Both the position numbers and the translations under genes were made by a program. Source: Polyangium sp. y55x31 (lineage in GTDB: Bacteria > Myxococcota_A > Polyangia > Polyangiales > Polyangiaceae). Taken from it: 64,000 bases of DNA. The stretch is taken from assembly GCF_029946505.1 (NCBI RefSeq), contig NZ_JARZHG010000043.1, positions 28,198 to 92,197 of the forward strand, in the 5' to 3' direction. Below are positions 47,082 to 55,208 of this stretch, piece by piece; position 1 is the first letter of the stretch, and each line of letters begins with the position of its first letter. The notes under the pieces are model-generated. The model worked only from the letters and a program-made list of their open reading frames with translations. It did no database searches and had not been told where the DNA came from.

Positions 47082-49141
47082 GACGAGGCCCCTTTTCCTC
47101 CCGGAGCGCCCGAGGCATCCTGCTTCGGAGCCTCGCGCCCTTTTTCCTCGCGCTCCTTTTCCTCGCGCTCCTTGGCGAGCGGCGCATAGACGTCCCAGAG
47201 GGTGCCGAAGAAGAACTGGCCGAAGCGTGCCACCGCCTTCATCCCTTCACCTTCGCCACGGGACGAGCGCATGCTGGATACCAGGTCGAGCACGTCGCGC
47301 ATGCCGAGCTCGAGGACACCGGCGCCCACCACCGGACCACGTTCGTCCGGGCCCTCGTGAAGGTGGCAATAGAGTCGGGTGGTGTCGCGCCACAGGTCGG
47401 GTCCCGCGTCGTCGCGAATGGTCTTGGTGCCGGCCAGGTAATAGGCGCGGCCCTGGTGGTCGAACGCCATGCCGTAGGTCATCAGCCGGGTATTCGGGGC
47501 GTCACCCGACCTGAATAGATTGAAGCTCCCACGCTTCACGGGGATGTCGTCCCCGAACGGGGGGTAGGAGACGTGCGCCACGAGCCGCGCCGCGTGTTGC
47601 GGATCCTGGATGAATGCAGCCATGTCGTCCACGCTGATGGTGGCGTGGAAGGTGAAAGGCTCGGCCCCTTTTTTATCGGCACCGGCGACGGGATCGGTCT
47701 CTCCGAGCGCCAGCGGGCCGGACATGGTCTCGCGGAAGGTGAGGTCGGGTCCGGATGGGTACATTTGCGTGATCTCCGGTGTGAGGGGTAGGCCCTGCTC
47801 GGCGCGCGTTTGCAGATATCGACAGGCGTCCGCATATCCCATGTCGATGAGCGAGCCTGCGGTGATGTGCCCGGCGTAAAACTCTGGATCGAGGGGCAGG
47901 GGTTGTTCGGGCTTGATGAGGTGGACCACGATGGGCCGGCGGTGGCCCCATACCTCTTCGCCGGCCCGGATGCGGTCGTTGATCTCCTGGAGGCGTTCGA
48001 GCTGCTCGAAAAGAGCGCCGTTGGCGCTCAGCTCGATCATGTGGACATACTGGTGGAACACGCCGCGCGCGTAGGTGGGCGTGTTGGCGATGCACCACAA
48101 CACCCACAATTCGTCGGCCCCTCGCCGCACCGCTTCGAGCAGGTTGGCGTCCTGGATCCAGACGGAATCCATGTAGAGCCTCCCGCCCTCGCGGACGGGG
48201 GGCATGAAAATGGGCAGCGAAATGCCTGCCACCAGCAGATCTCGATCCACCCGGGTATGGGGGATGGCCTCGTTCGTCTTGCGTGCGAAGTCGCAGACAT
48301 TGAACGTGCCCGTCAGCGTGGTGCTCGCCCGGATGGCGTCGACGTCGATCCCGAGGTGCGGGAAGACGCGCTCGACGATACCGTCGGCGTCGCCGAGCGC
48401 CTCCATGTTCCACGCCTCGAGGTATTTCTCCGGAGAGACGAAGGAGACGAAGTCCTTCACGTGCAGGGTTCGCCAGCGATTGCACATCTCCACGGGCGAT
48501 TGACCGGACAGCAGCATGGCCAGGTTGATGATGCCGCCCGAGGTGCCGTCGGCGTGCGTGAAGGTGATTCCAGCATCGTCGAGCGCGCGGAGGACCCCCG
48601 CCTGCCAGGCGACTCGCATTCCGCCGCCGGCCAGGATGAGCGCTCGTTTTCGTCCATCCGCCGCGGGCGCCGCGGCGACGGGTAGCGCCGAGGGGCGTGG
48701 CTCCTCGGCGGAGGGCGCCACGGGCGGGCGCTTGTAGACCACCTCTTTTCGCGCGGGGCGGCGCAGCACGCCAAGGTAACCGAACACCAATGCCGCGGAG
48801 ACGAGGTCGAAGCCAGCGACGCCGAGCGCCATCGGCGAAAAGAGCCCTCGGAGAACCCCCAGGCCCACCGCCGCGCATGCACATGCCTTCTGCAAACCGA
48901 CCCACAAGAAGGCGGACGATCTCTCCTTCGGGCGCAAAAGCGCCTCGAGCAGCATGCCGCCGAAGAGGACCATGAACATGCCCACGATGCCGAAGAAATG
49001 GCGGCTCGTCGGGGTCGACGCGCCACCAATGACCCCGAGCACGAAGCCTGGGGCGACGAGCTGCACCGCGCCGCTCACCACCGTGGCCAAGCCGATGGCC
49101 CCGAGGAGCCAGCGCAGCCATGACTCGGCCCGCGCTTTCAT
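47078..49141 (-). CDS. Patatin-like phospholipase with N-terminal membrane domain
   Basis: 687 residues. Four hydrophobic helices (about 10-125) form an N-terminal membrane domain. The patatin domain (about 165-400) has LILAGGGMRVAWQAGV (oxyanion hole) and nucleophile Ser201 in GTSGG. The acidic residue is probably Asp325 in RLYMDSVWI, where most patatins have Asp-Gly-Gly. A C-terminal domain (about 510-650) begins LTFRETMSGPLALGETD and recurs, as far as I recall, with GMC oxidases. Overlaps both neighbours by four bases (ATGA). Likely a membrane acylhydrolase. Confidence 0.8.
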   Translation of the reverse strand: MKARAESWLRWLLGAIGLATVVSGAVQLVAPGFVLGVIGGASTPTSRHFFGIVGMFMVLFGGMLLEALLRPKERSSAFLWVGLQKACACAAVGLGVLRGLFSPMALGVAGFDLVSAALVFGYLGVLRRPARKEVVYKRPPVAPSAEEPRPSALPVAAAPAADGRKRALILAGGGMRVAWQAGVLRALDDAGITFTHADGTSGGIINLAMLLSGQSPVEMCNRWRTLHVKDFVSFVSPEKYLEAWNMEALGDADGIVERVFPHLGIDVDAIRASTTLTGTFNVCDFARKTNEAIPHTRVDRDLLVAGISLPIFMPPVREGGRLYMDSVWIQDANLLEAVRRGADELWVLWCIANTPTYARGVFHQYVHMIELSANGALFEQLERLQEINDRIRAGEEVWGHRRPIVVHLIKPEQPLPLDPEFYAGHITAGSLIDMGYADACRYLQTRAEQGLPLTPEITQMYPSGPDLTFRETMSGPLALGETDPVAGADKKGAEPFTFHATISVDDMAAFIQDPQHAARLVAHVSYPPFGDDIPVKRGSFNLFRSGDAPNTRLMTYGMAFDHQGRAYYLAGTKTIRDDAGPDLWRDTTRLYCHLHEGPDERGPVVGAGVLELGMRDVLDLVSSMRSSRGEGEGMKAVARFGQFFFGTLWDVYAPLAKEREEKEREEKGREAPKQDASGAPGGKGASS

Positions 49142-50661
49142 GGCCGGACCTCCGCCTCCACCCAGCGATGGGGTTTGGGCCCGGCGGTCGTTGGCTTTTT
49201 CGCTTCCAGGCGCGTCGGCCGCTCCGCCCGCAGCACCTTGTGCGCGAAGTAGCACATCATCGCCAGCCACTGGACCGTCCACAGCCCCACGCGAATGCGA
49301 TTGGTGGTCATCCACGCGGCGAGCACCTCGGCGAGGCGCCCGGGATCGACGATCCCCGCGGCCATTTCCGCATTGTATCGGAAGATGACGAACCGGGTGA
49401 GCAGCGTGGCCGCCACGACGCCCAGGAAAACGACGGCCGGATACCAGCGCAGCCGCGAGCGACGCTCCTCGATGAACAGCGCCCCCGAGGACAGCAGCAT
49501 GACCAGGGTCATCCAGGTGAAGAAATGGGTGGCTGCCGTCACCTGCGGTACGAATTCGAGGTAATAGTTGTCCACGGTGAGCTGGGGCGCGATAGGGAAC
49601 GTGAACAGCACCAGCGACCAGCCGGTCCCGAGGTACATCGAGGCGCACAGGAACAAGAGGCATGCATTGAGCGTGCGCAACACCACGCTCCTGAATGCGT
49701 GCGTTTCTGCGCCGACGGTCTTCCCGATGCGCCGGCGCGGCTCGGGCGCTTCGAGGGCCTGGGGTGCTTCGGGCATGGGGGGCGCCCCGAGCGCGGGCTC
49801 ACGCGGAGGCGGCAGCCATTGCTGGCTCAGGCCGAGGCCCACCACGCTCTCCATCCCCTCCGGCTGCGCGGCGGGGAGGCTCGGGTAACTGAGGAACCAG
49901 CACTCGAAGTGGTCGTCCAGCACGCCGCTCGACGCCGGGAAGAAGCCCACGAAAAACGGCTTCGACGAGATTCCGAGCGTCCGGAGCGGCTGCACGCGCG
50001 GGTGGTCCCCGATGGTGAGCCGGGCCGAGGCGCGGCGCCCCAAGCGGAACCCGAATTTCCCGTGGAAATAGATGTAGGACTTCATCAGCATGCCGCGGAA
50101 CTGGCAATAGTTGGCCGCGCTCGCGCGCAGGGAGAGCCGGGTCCGCGGGGGCCTTTCGATCTCGATGCGCACCGCGAACTGGCCATCCTTGTCGTACTGG
50201 CTGCTGACCGTGTGCTCGTCGATGCGGAAGTCCAGGTTGGCCTGGTGCTTGGGCATGCCCCAGATACCCTTGCCGCCCTTCACGGAGATCTCCGTGCTCA
50301 CCGGCAGGTCCATCACGTATTGCCCCAGCCGGTAATGCTTCTGAAACAAGAGCGGCAGCAGCGGGGGCGCGGGCTCCGTCCCGTAGGTGCATGCGATGGC
50401 GAGGCTGAACTCGATGTAGGGGCCGATGTCGGTCTCGCGATAATCGACGACCGTGACGAACAGGACGCCCTTGTTGCCCCATAGCCGGAGCGGGTGGACC
50501 TCGTTGCCGGGCAGCAGCTCGGCGGCCTTCCGTGCGTCGATCGTGAACGCCGCCATCAGGGCCGGCGACGACTGGGAGTTGATGGGCAACTCATAGGGGA
50601 TGCCATCGACCCGCGAATAACGCCCCGTCTGCTGCTTGATTCGTTCTGGCATGAGCCACAT
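49138..50661 (-). CDS. Acetoacetate-decarboxylase-family domain fused to a membrane domain
   Basis: 507 residues. The N-terminal half (about 15-265) is ADC-like: VLFVTVVDYRETDIGPYIEF and GIWGMPKHQANLDF, where Lys138 aligns with the Schiff-base Lys of ADC and the usual second Lys is His139. The C-terminal half (about 330-490) has four trans-membrane helices and resembles DUF1772/anthrone-oxygenase-like membrane proteins (WMTTNRIRVGLWTVQW). The pairing is unusual. ADC-fold relatives without the Lys pair do aldol, dehydratase or hydratase chemistry, so decarboxylation is not assured. Confidence 0.72.
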   Translation of the reverse strand: MWLMPERIKQQTGRYSRVDGIPYELPINSQSSPALMAAFTIDARKAAELLPGNEVHPLRLWGNKGVLFVTVVDYRETDIGPYIEFSLAIACTYGTEPAPPLLPLLFQKHYRLGQYVMDLPVSTEISVKGGKGIWGMPKHQANLDFRIDEHTVSSQYDKDGQFAVRIEIERPPRTRLSLRASAANYCQFRGMLMKSYIYFHGKFGFRLGRRASARLTIGDHPRVQPLRTLGISSKPFFVGFFPASSGVLDDHFECWFLSYPSLPAAQPEGMESVVGLGLSQQWLPPPREPALGAPPMPEAPQALEAPEPRRRIGKTVGAETHAFRSVVLRTLNACLLFLCASMYLGTGWSLVLFTFPIAPQLTVDNYYLEFVPQVTAATHFFTWMTLVMLLSSGALFIEERRSRLRWYPAVVFLGVVAATLLTRFVIFRYNAEMAAGIVDPGRLAEVLAAWMTTNRIRVGLWTVQWLAMMCYFAHKVLRAERPTRLEAKKPTTAGPKPHRWVEAEVRP

Positions 50662-50673
50662 GGCTTTGCTCCT

Positions 50674-51726
50674 TCACACCGGCCTGTCCAATTCGGCGAG
50701 AATGAGGGGGAACACGTCTCGGGCAGCGTGCTTGCCCATGAAGACGTCGAGATGGCCATAACCTGGAAGCACGTGCAGCGCGTGATGGCCGGGCCTGCGG
50801 CGCGACATGTGCTCGTACGTGCGCCGCTGGCTCTCGGGCAGGAAACACACGTTGCGTTCCCCGGCGAAGAATACGAAGCGGGCGTCCGTCTCCGGCGGGC
50901 GCTCGGCCACGTCCTCGGGTAACTCCCGGTAGCCCTCGACCGGCACCAGGTGTCCTGCGCGCACGCACGCGTTCATTTGCTGAAAAAACGTGAGCGGCAC
51001 CTTGGCGAACTCGTTCTTCAGCCATTCGTGCGTCTCGACGTTGAGGTTCTCGTGCCGCCAGAGCGTCGGGCGCCCCGTGCCATAGGTGAAGCTCGCCAGC
51101 TTGCACACGAGGTTGTCGCACTCGTGGTGGCTGGCCTTCACGAACATGGTGATGGCCCTGGGCGTGAAGCCGTGCACCGAGACGCCCCATTGCGGATCGA
51201 TATAATCCGTCATGTGCGACACGACGGGGACGGTATATCTCAATTTCCATTGCGAGGCGCGCGGCACCACGGGGTGCAAGGACACGGCATTGGTGACGAT
51301 GACCTTCACCTCCGGGACGAGCCCGGCCACCGCCGACAGCATGAAGCTCGTCGAGCCCTGGCAGTGAATGATCGCCTTCACCTCGTCGCGGCCCGTCTCC
51401 CGGACGATCGTTTGGATGGCGCTCGGGTGGTCGAAGACGGCGGCCTGATCGAGCGTCCACTCGGTGGGCTCGAGATCGATGCTCGCGCGCCAGTTTTCCA
51501 GCCACACATCGTAACCGTCGGCCACGAGCGCATCGACGATGCTCTGCTCGACGGGCGCGCGGAAGATGTTGGCGCGTACGCCCGCTCCATGGACGAGCAC
51601 CACGGGACCCTTCCGAGGCTCCTCGTCACCCCGAACGTGAACCAGATTGAGCGGTCGCCCGTCCCTGGCCAGAAACGGTACCGTGCGCTCCCTGTAGCGG
51701 TGTGCAGGGGATGAGGCGGTTTGCAT
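50674..51726 (-). CDS. Alpha/beta hydrolase with PhaC-like Cys nucleophile
   Basis: 350 residues from the ATG at 51726 (an in-frame ATG at 51762 would add 12). Oxyanion motif VVLVHGAGV, then the nucleophile elbow IIHCQGSTS with Cys122 where ordinary esterases have Ser; poly(3-hydroxyalkanoate) synthases and related thioester enzymes also use Cys. The catalytic His is in LPGYGHLDVF. It is the first gene of the five-gene operon, with a 12-base gap to the ADC-like gene. Probably moves or cleaves an acyl group; the exact reaction is unknown. Confidence 0.75.
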   Translation of the reverse strand: MQTASSPAHRYRERTVPFLARDGRPLNLVHVRGDEEPRKGPVVLVHGAGVRANIFRAPVEQSIVDALVADGYDVWLENWRASIDLEPTEWTLDQAAVFDHPSAIQTIVRETGRDEVKAIIHCQGSTSFMLSAVAGLVPEVKVIVTNAVSLHPVVPRASQWKLRYTVPVVSHMTDYIDPQWGVSVHGFTPRAITMFVKASHHECDNLVCKLASFTYGTGRPTLWRHENLNVETHEWLKNEFAKVPLTFFQQMNACVRAGHLVPVEGYRELPEDVAERPPETDARFVFFAGERNVCFLPESQRRTYEHMSRRRPGHHALHVLPGYGHLDVFMGKHAARDVFPLILAELDRPV

Positions 51727-52019
51727 ACGAGACCATGCTCCTTGCGCTCGGGCGCACGGCATTCAATGGAGCCCTCGCACGCTTGGGCGAATGGACCGAG
51801 GAGCAAACCCCTCCCGGGCCATCCGACCGGCACCTCTGCCAGTCAGCCAGCGCCTGGTGGGAGAATGCTCCCCTTGCTACACCTTCCTGCACCGACATGG
51901 CGTGACATCCCCACCGGGTCAATGGGGTGAGGGCGCCGTGGCGCGCACACGTTCAGGCACAGCGCGGTGGTCTCCTGGCCTGTGGCCCGGAGCGGGCGCG
52001 CGCCGCCATCCCGGCTCGC
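51727..52019. other. Intergenic region upstream of the five-gene operon
   Basis: 293 bases between the lipase-like gene and the operon on the same strand. It should hold the operon promoter. A TTGACC on the minus strand (around 51920) has no convincing -10 partner. No RNA gene seen. Confidence 0.35.
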
Positions 52020-53246
52020 TTATGCGGCGCGCAAGGCAGCGCCGCTTTGGCCGCATTCCCGCGCGAAGAGGGCGATCCCATTCCAGAGCGTGCGGAACGA
52101 CGCCTCGTCGAAGCACGAGCCGGATTGGAAGAGATCGTATGTGCGATCGTCCTCGCGCTCGTGCTTCCGTTCGTCTGCGGAGGGGCTGCGGAAATGCCCC
52201 ATCACGTCTCCGTGATCTCCCTCCACGGCGAAGCTCGCTTCCTCGTACGGCCAGATCATGGAGATGCTGTTCACGATCCCGTCGTTGTCGGATGGCCGGA
52301 GCAGCATCGTCTCGTTCGGCTCGAAGAGCTTCGGGATGCGAACGGAGGCACGGCTCGCAATCCGGTTCGAGCCGTCGAGGGACGTCAAGGCATAACAAAG
52401 TTCGTACACGTTCCGCGGCAATGCCCCGCTCGGCGGGGGCGCGACGGTCACGATGGAGCGGACCCGGATCTCGTGCTTGGCGAAGAGGACCTGCTCGTCT
52501 TTTGCCTCCGACCGGCCCTCCCAATGCGCCGGGCTCGTGGACACGACCTTGCCGGGCTCGGGATCGAGATCTCCCATGACGGATTGGTCGCGCATCGCAT
52601 TGCGTAGCCATTTGAGCAAATCGAAGTACGAGGCGCGCGCGCGGGCCCGCTTGAGCGGATCGTCGCAGGGGTAGCAGAGCGCCATGGTGTCGACGATGGC
52701 GTCGATCCAATCGGGCTCTTCGTCGCTCCGGAGGACGCGCCGGAGGAGCTGACCATAGCGGCCGAGCCCCTGTTCCCCGAGCGCGCGTGTCGTGCCATAG
52801 GAGGTGCCCAGGATGGCGTGGGCAAAGAGGAACCTCGTCAGCCAGCCGTTCGTCCAGAAGGCGAGGTTGGTCCCGCAATGGGGCGTCGACAAGAACTGCG
52901 CCGTCCGGACGGCGTCGAGCAGTCCACGGCGTGGCCCATCGTCGCGCGGATCCGCGGCAAGGTCGTGGAGCAGCATGCGGAGGTCCAGCCCTCCGGTCGA
53001 ATGGCCGACGAGATGCAAATCGTCCCCGTCCTCGAAGATGCCCCGCCGCTGCAGCTCGATGAGCCATTCCCTGAGCGCCCTGGCTCGCGTGTCGACGCTG
53101 GCCAAGGGCAGGTTGGGAAAGTAGTGCACGACGAGCCCAGCCGCGCGGAGCACCTCGGTGACGCCGTGGTAATACCGCAGCGAGCCGAGCACGTCGAAGC
53201 CGCCGAACCCGGGCACGAGGACGATATGGCTTCTTTGGCTCTTCAT
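52020..53246 (-). CDS. Lipase-like alpha/beta hydrolase
   Basis: 408 residues, no clear signal peptide. IVLVPGFGGFDVLGSLRYYHGV is the opening beta strand and oxyanion loop, and LHLVGHSTGGLDLRML holds the nucleophile Ser. The region FLSTPHCGTNLAFW and the DGIVNSISMIWPYEE / VEGDHGDVMGHF segments resemble triacylglycerol-lipase-type enzymes, with the Asp and His there. The ATG at 53246 precedes the first conserved strand; the frame upstream is not coding. It may be functionally linked to the lipid operon downstream, but it has a 293-base gap to it. Confidence 0.75.
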   Translation of the reverse strand: MKSQRSHIVLVPGFGGFDVLGSLRYYHGVTEVLRAAGLVVHYFPNLPLASVDTRARALREWLIELQRRGIFEDGDDLHLVGHSTGGLDLRMLLHDLAADPRDDGPRRGLLDAVRTAQFLSTPHCGTNLAFWTNGWLTRFLFAHAILGTSYGTTRALGEQGLGRYGQLLRRVLRSDEEPDWIDAIVDTMALCYPCDDPLKRARARASYFDLLKWLRNAMRDQSVMGDLDPEPGKVVSTSPAHWEGRSEAKDEQVLFAKHEIRVRSIVTVAPPPSGALPRNVYELCYALTSLDGSNRIASRASVRIPKLFEPNETMLLRPSDNDGIVNSISMIWPYEEASFAVEGDHGDVMGHFRSPSADERKHEREDDRTYDLFQSGSCFDEASFRTLWNGIALFARECGQSGAALRAA

Positions 53247-53482
53247 GGCAGGGACCTCGAGACCGTCAGGTCGGCGCGGTTCACGAAAAACCAAATCAAA
53301 GGATACGTGGAGTGAGGTCGTCCGCAAGCCCCCAGCGCGGGGAACCACGCCCCTCGTGCGCGGCTTGGCGGACATTCGGCAGCGGACGAGCCGTCACTCG
53401 ACCGCGACGGTGCGAGCTTGCGCCGCAATCGCTGGTCCCTCGACGCGCTCGCCCTGACGTCTCGGCTCGGGGTCTCTTCGAT

Positions 53483-54634
53483 CTACACGCCCTCTCGATC
53501 CTCCGTGGCGCGTTCGAGCTTCGCATGGAGCTCGTCGAAGACGGGATCGGAGAGGGCCGCGGGGTCGACCGTCATGCCCCGCGCCTTCAGCAACGAGACG
53601 TAGAGGCAATCGTCGAGGAGCGCGGCGCGCGCGTCCTCGAGCGCATTGCGGTCCAGGGCGTCCGCGTCGATGAGCGCGTCGAGGAAGGCGAGGCGGCACG
53701 GCACATCGTCCAGGTGCTCGGCGGCCCCGAGGCCCAGGCGAAAGATCTGCGCTGCGCGTTCGTCGAGCCCGAGTCGCGAGGCGAGGCCGCCGAGGTAATG
53801 GAGGTATCGCAGCACGCATGGATCGTCGGGCTCGGCGAGACCGCGCATGCAGAGCACGCGGGCCGCGAGATCCTCCGTGAGGCGCTGGCACCGGGGCAGC
53901 TCACCCGACGCAGCATGCAGACCCACGCGGTAGGTGACCCGCAGGAGCTTGTGAAATCCGCTGATGTTCCAGGCATTGCTTTGGAGCAGAGCGGCTGCCT
54001 CCTCGAATTTCTTCAGCTTGGCGAGCGTGAGGAGCTCCATCTCTTCCAGCAGGGGAAATGGCTCTTCGCCGCAGAGCGAGCGCGCCCGGCGCAAGCAATC
54101 GAGGGCGCCTTCGAGATCTCGGGCGGCGAAATACGTCTTGACCGAGTCGACGACGTACACGTTTTTGAGTAGGTCGAATAACGATCGATGCCGGACGAGC
54201 GCTTGCCACGACGCGGCGTCGATCTCCACGTTGCCCAGCCGTACGGGCCTGCCCGAAAGGGTGTCAGCTACGAGCGCGAAATGGGCGAGCGCGGTCTCGT
54301 GATCTCCAGCGATGCGGCGTAGCCTGCCGACGTTGATCCAGGGCTGGATCAGGTGCTCCCCGGCAGCCATGATGCCGTGCCGCCCGACCAGGCGCCCGGC
54401 CCAATCCAGTTGCCGCGCGCAAACCCCTGCCGCCGCGTCCGGGCGACCCCGGTAGACCTCGATGAGCCCGGTGTTGTTGCTGCACTCCTCGATGCGCGGC
54501 CATCCCGCTTCGTCCGGCTCCAGCGTATTCATCTTGCCGATCAAATCGGACGCCCACGCGCGGAGCGGCGGGCGCCGTACTCTCCCCTGTTCTGCGATTG
54601 TATCGGGGGGGAGCCATGCGTCGCGGGCATCCAT
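53483..54634 (-). CDS. Helical-repeat protein of the RiPP cluster, unknown function
   Basis: 383 residues, soluble, no signal peptide. The sequence is almost all amphipathic helices in TPR-like pairs of about 35-40 residues (FALVADTLSGRPVRLGNVEI, ALDCLRRARSLCGEEPFPLL, AQIFRLGLGAAEHLDD). No enzyme motif is seen. It follows the second precursor gene by 76 bases, past a terminator-like hairpin. Such scaffolds in RiPP clusters may bind the precursor or the maturase, or act as an immunity or regulatory factor; none of these can be chosen from sequence. The ATG at 54634 is used because it gives the conserved-looking Met-Asp start. Confidence 0.6.
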   Translation of the reverse strand: MDARDAWLPPDTIAEQGRVRRPPLRAWASDLIGKMNTLEPDEAGWPRIEECSNNTGLIEVYRGRPDAAAGVCARQLDWAGRLVGRHGIMAAGEHLIQPWINVGRLRRIAGDHETALAHFALVADTLSGRPVRLGNVEIDAASWQALVRHRSLFDLLKNVYVVDSVKTYFAARDLEGALDCLRRARSLCGEEPFPLLEEMELLTLAKLKKFEEAAALLQSNAWNISGFHKLLRVTYRVGLHAASGELPRCQRLTEDLAARVLCMRGLAEPDDPCVLRYLHYLGGLASRLGLDERAAQIFRLGLGAAEHLDDVPCRLAFLDALIDADALDRNALEDARAALLDDCLYVSLLKARGMTVDPAALSDPVFDELHAKLERATEDREGV

Positions 54635-54660
54635 GCTGGAGAGCTCCTTCGGCAAAGGGT

Positions 54661-54703
54661 GAAATTGAAAGAAGCGGCTGGCGTGGTCCCACGCGCAACC
54701 GCT
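54661..54703 (-). terminator. Terminator-like stem-loop after precursor 1
   Basis: The arms around 54673-54686 and 54689-54703 form an imperfect 13-14 bp stem (one mismatch, one bulge). On the minus strand it is followed by a T-rich tract (TCTTTCAATTTC). It lies 7 bases after the stop of the precursor at 54711-54905. It could cap the precursor transcript and lower expression of the helical-repeat gene. Confidence 0.6.
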
Positions 54704-54710
54704 CCCGCGA

Positions 54711-54905
54711 TCACCTACAAACTCCGTTGGCGCTGCAACTGCCGCCCCTGCAACCACAGTCGGTGGCGAGAACCGCCTCCGCCACATTCCCCTCGCTGCC
54801 GCCGGCCACCCCCGCGAGATCGAGATCGTCGAGCTCTGCGATCTCGATCTCGATCGCTTCCTCCGTCGGCACCTTCTCGTTCGGGCGCTTCTTTTCCTCG
54901 GACAT
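54711..54905 (-). CDS. RiPP precursor peptide 1 (four-Cys core)
   Basis: 64 residues. The acidic leader, residues 1-36, ends in IAELDDLDLAGVAGG and has the Gly35-Gly36 pair used by C39-peptidase transporters. The predicted 28-residue core (37-64) carries Cys50, Cys52, Cys57 and Cys63, with Gly-rich spacing, and ends in Arg. The leader is nearly the same as that of the neighbour at 54962-55174, but the core is unrelated in sequence. A strong purine ribosome site (GGGAGGGAGGGAG) precedes the ATG. The four Cys suggest thioether or disulfide rings. The exact modification is not predictable. Confidence 0.85.
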   Translation of the reverse strand: MSEEKKRPNEKVPTEEAIEIEIAELDDLDLAGVAGGSEGNVAEAVLATDCGCRGGSCSANGVCR

Positions 54906-54961
54906 ACTCCCTCCCTCCCTCCCTTCCCATCACCTGCCCATGTGCAGGCCACTCTCGGCGT

Positions 54962-55174
54962 TTACCTCGGCCGCCTCACGACGATCGTGCAGCTACGATT
55001 GGCGCCACAACCGCGATTGCTGGTCGCCGGAAGCTCCGCCTCCCCGACGTTCTCGCCGTCTTCGCTGCCGCCTGTCACAGCGGCGAGATCGAGATCGTCG
55101 AGCTCCGTGATTTCGAGCTGGACCGCGTCCTCCGTCGACAGGTTCTCGTTCGTGCTTTTCTCTTTGTCGGACAT
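54962..55174 (-). CDS. RiPP precursor peptide 2 (two-Cys, Arg-rich core)
   Basis: 70 residues. Leader 1-36 aligns without gaps to precursor 1 and ends in ITELDDLDLAAVTGG with Gly35-Gly36. The core (37-70) is 34 residues: an acidic N-part, then NRGCGANRSC with Cys56 and Cys62, and a basic tail IVVRRPR. AGGAGG stands 6 bases before the ATG at 55174. It lies 34 bases after the maturase stop and 56 bases before precursor 1. The short GCGANRSC ring candidate differs strongly from the four-Cys core of its neighbour. Confidence 0.85.
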   Translation of the reverse strand: MSDKEKSTNENLSTEDAVQLEITELDDLDLAAVTGGSEDGENVGEAELPATSNRGCGANRSCTIVVRRPR

Positions 55175-55208
55175 GTATTTCCTCCTCTGCAGACCCGCGA
55201 TGCGGGGC

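Noticed and set aside
51626..51922. A 98-codon minus-strand frame before the five-gene operon
   Set aside because: No ribosome site and a composition like random high-GC sequence; it overlaps the start of the real hydrolase in another frame.
54929..54944. A 5-bp hairpin between the two precursor genes
   Set aside because: Too short to act as a terminator and lacks a T-tract, so not listed as a feature.
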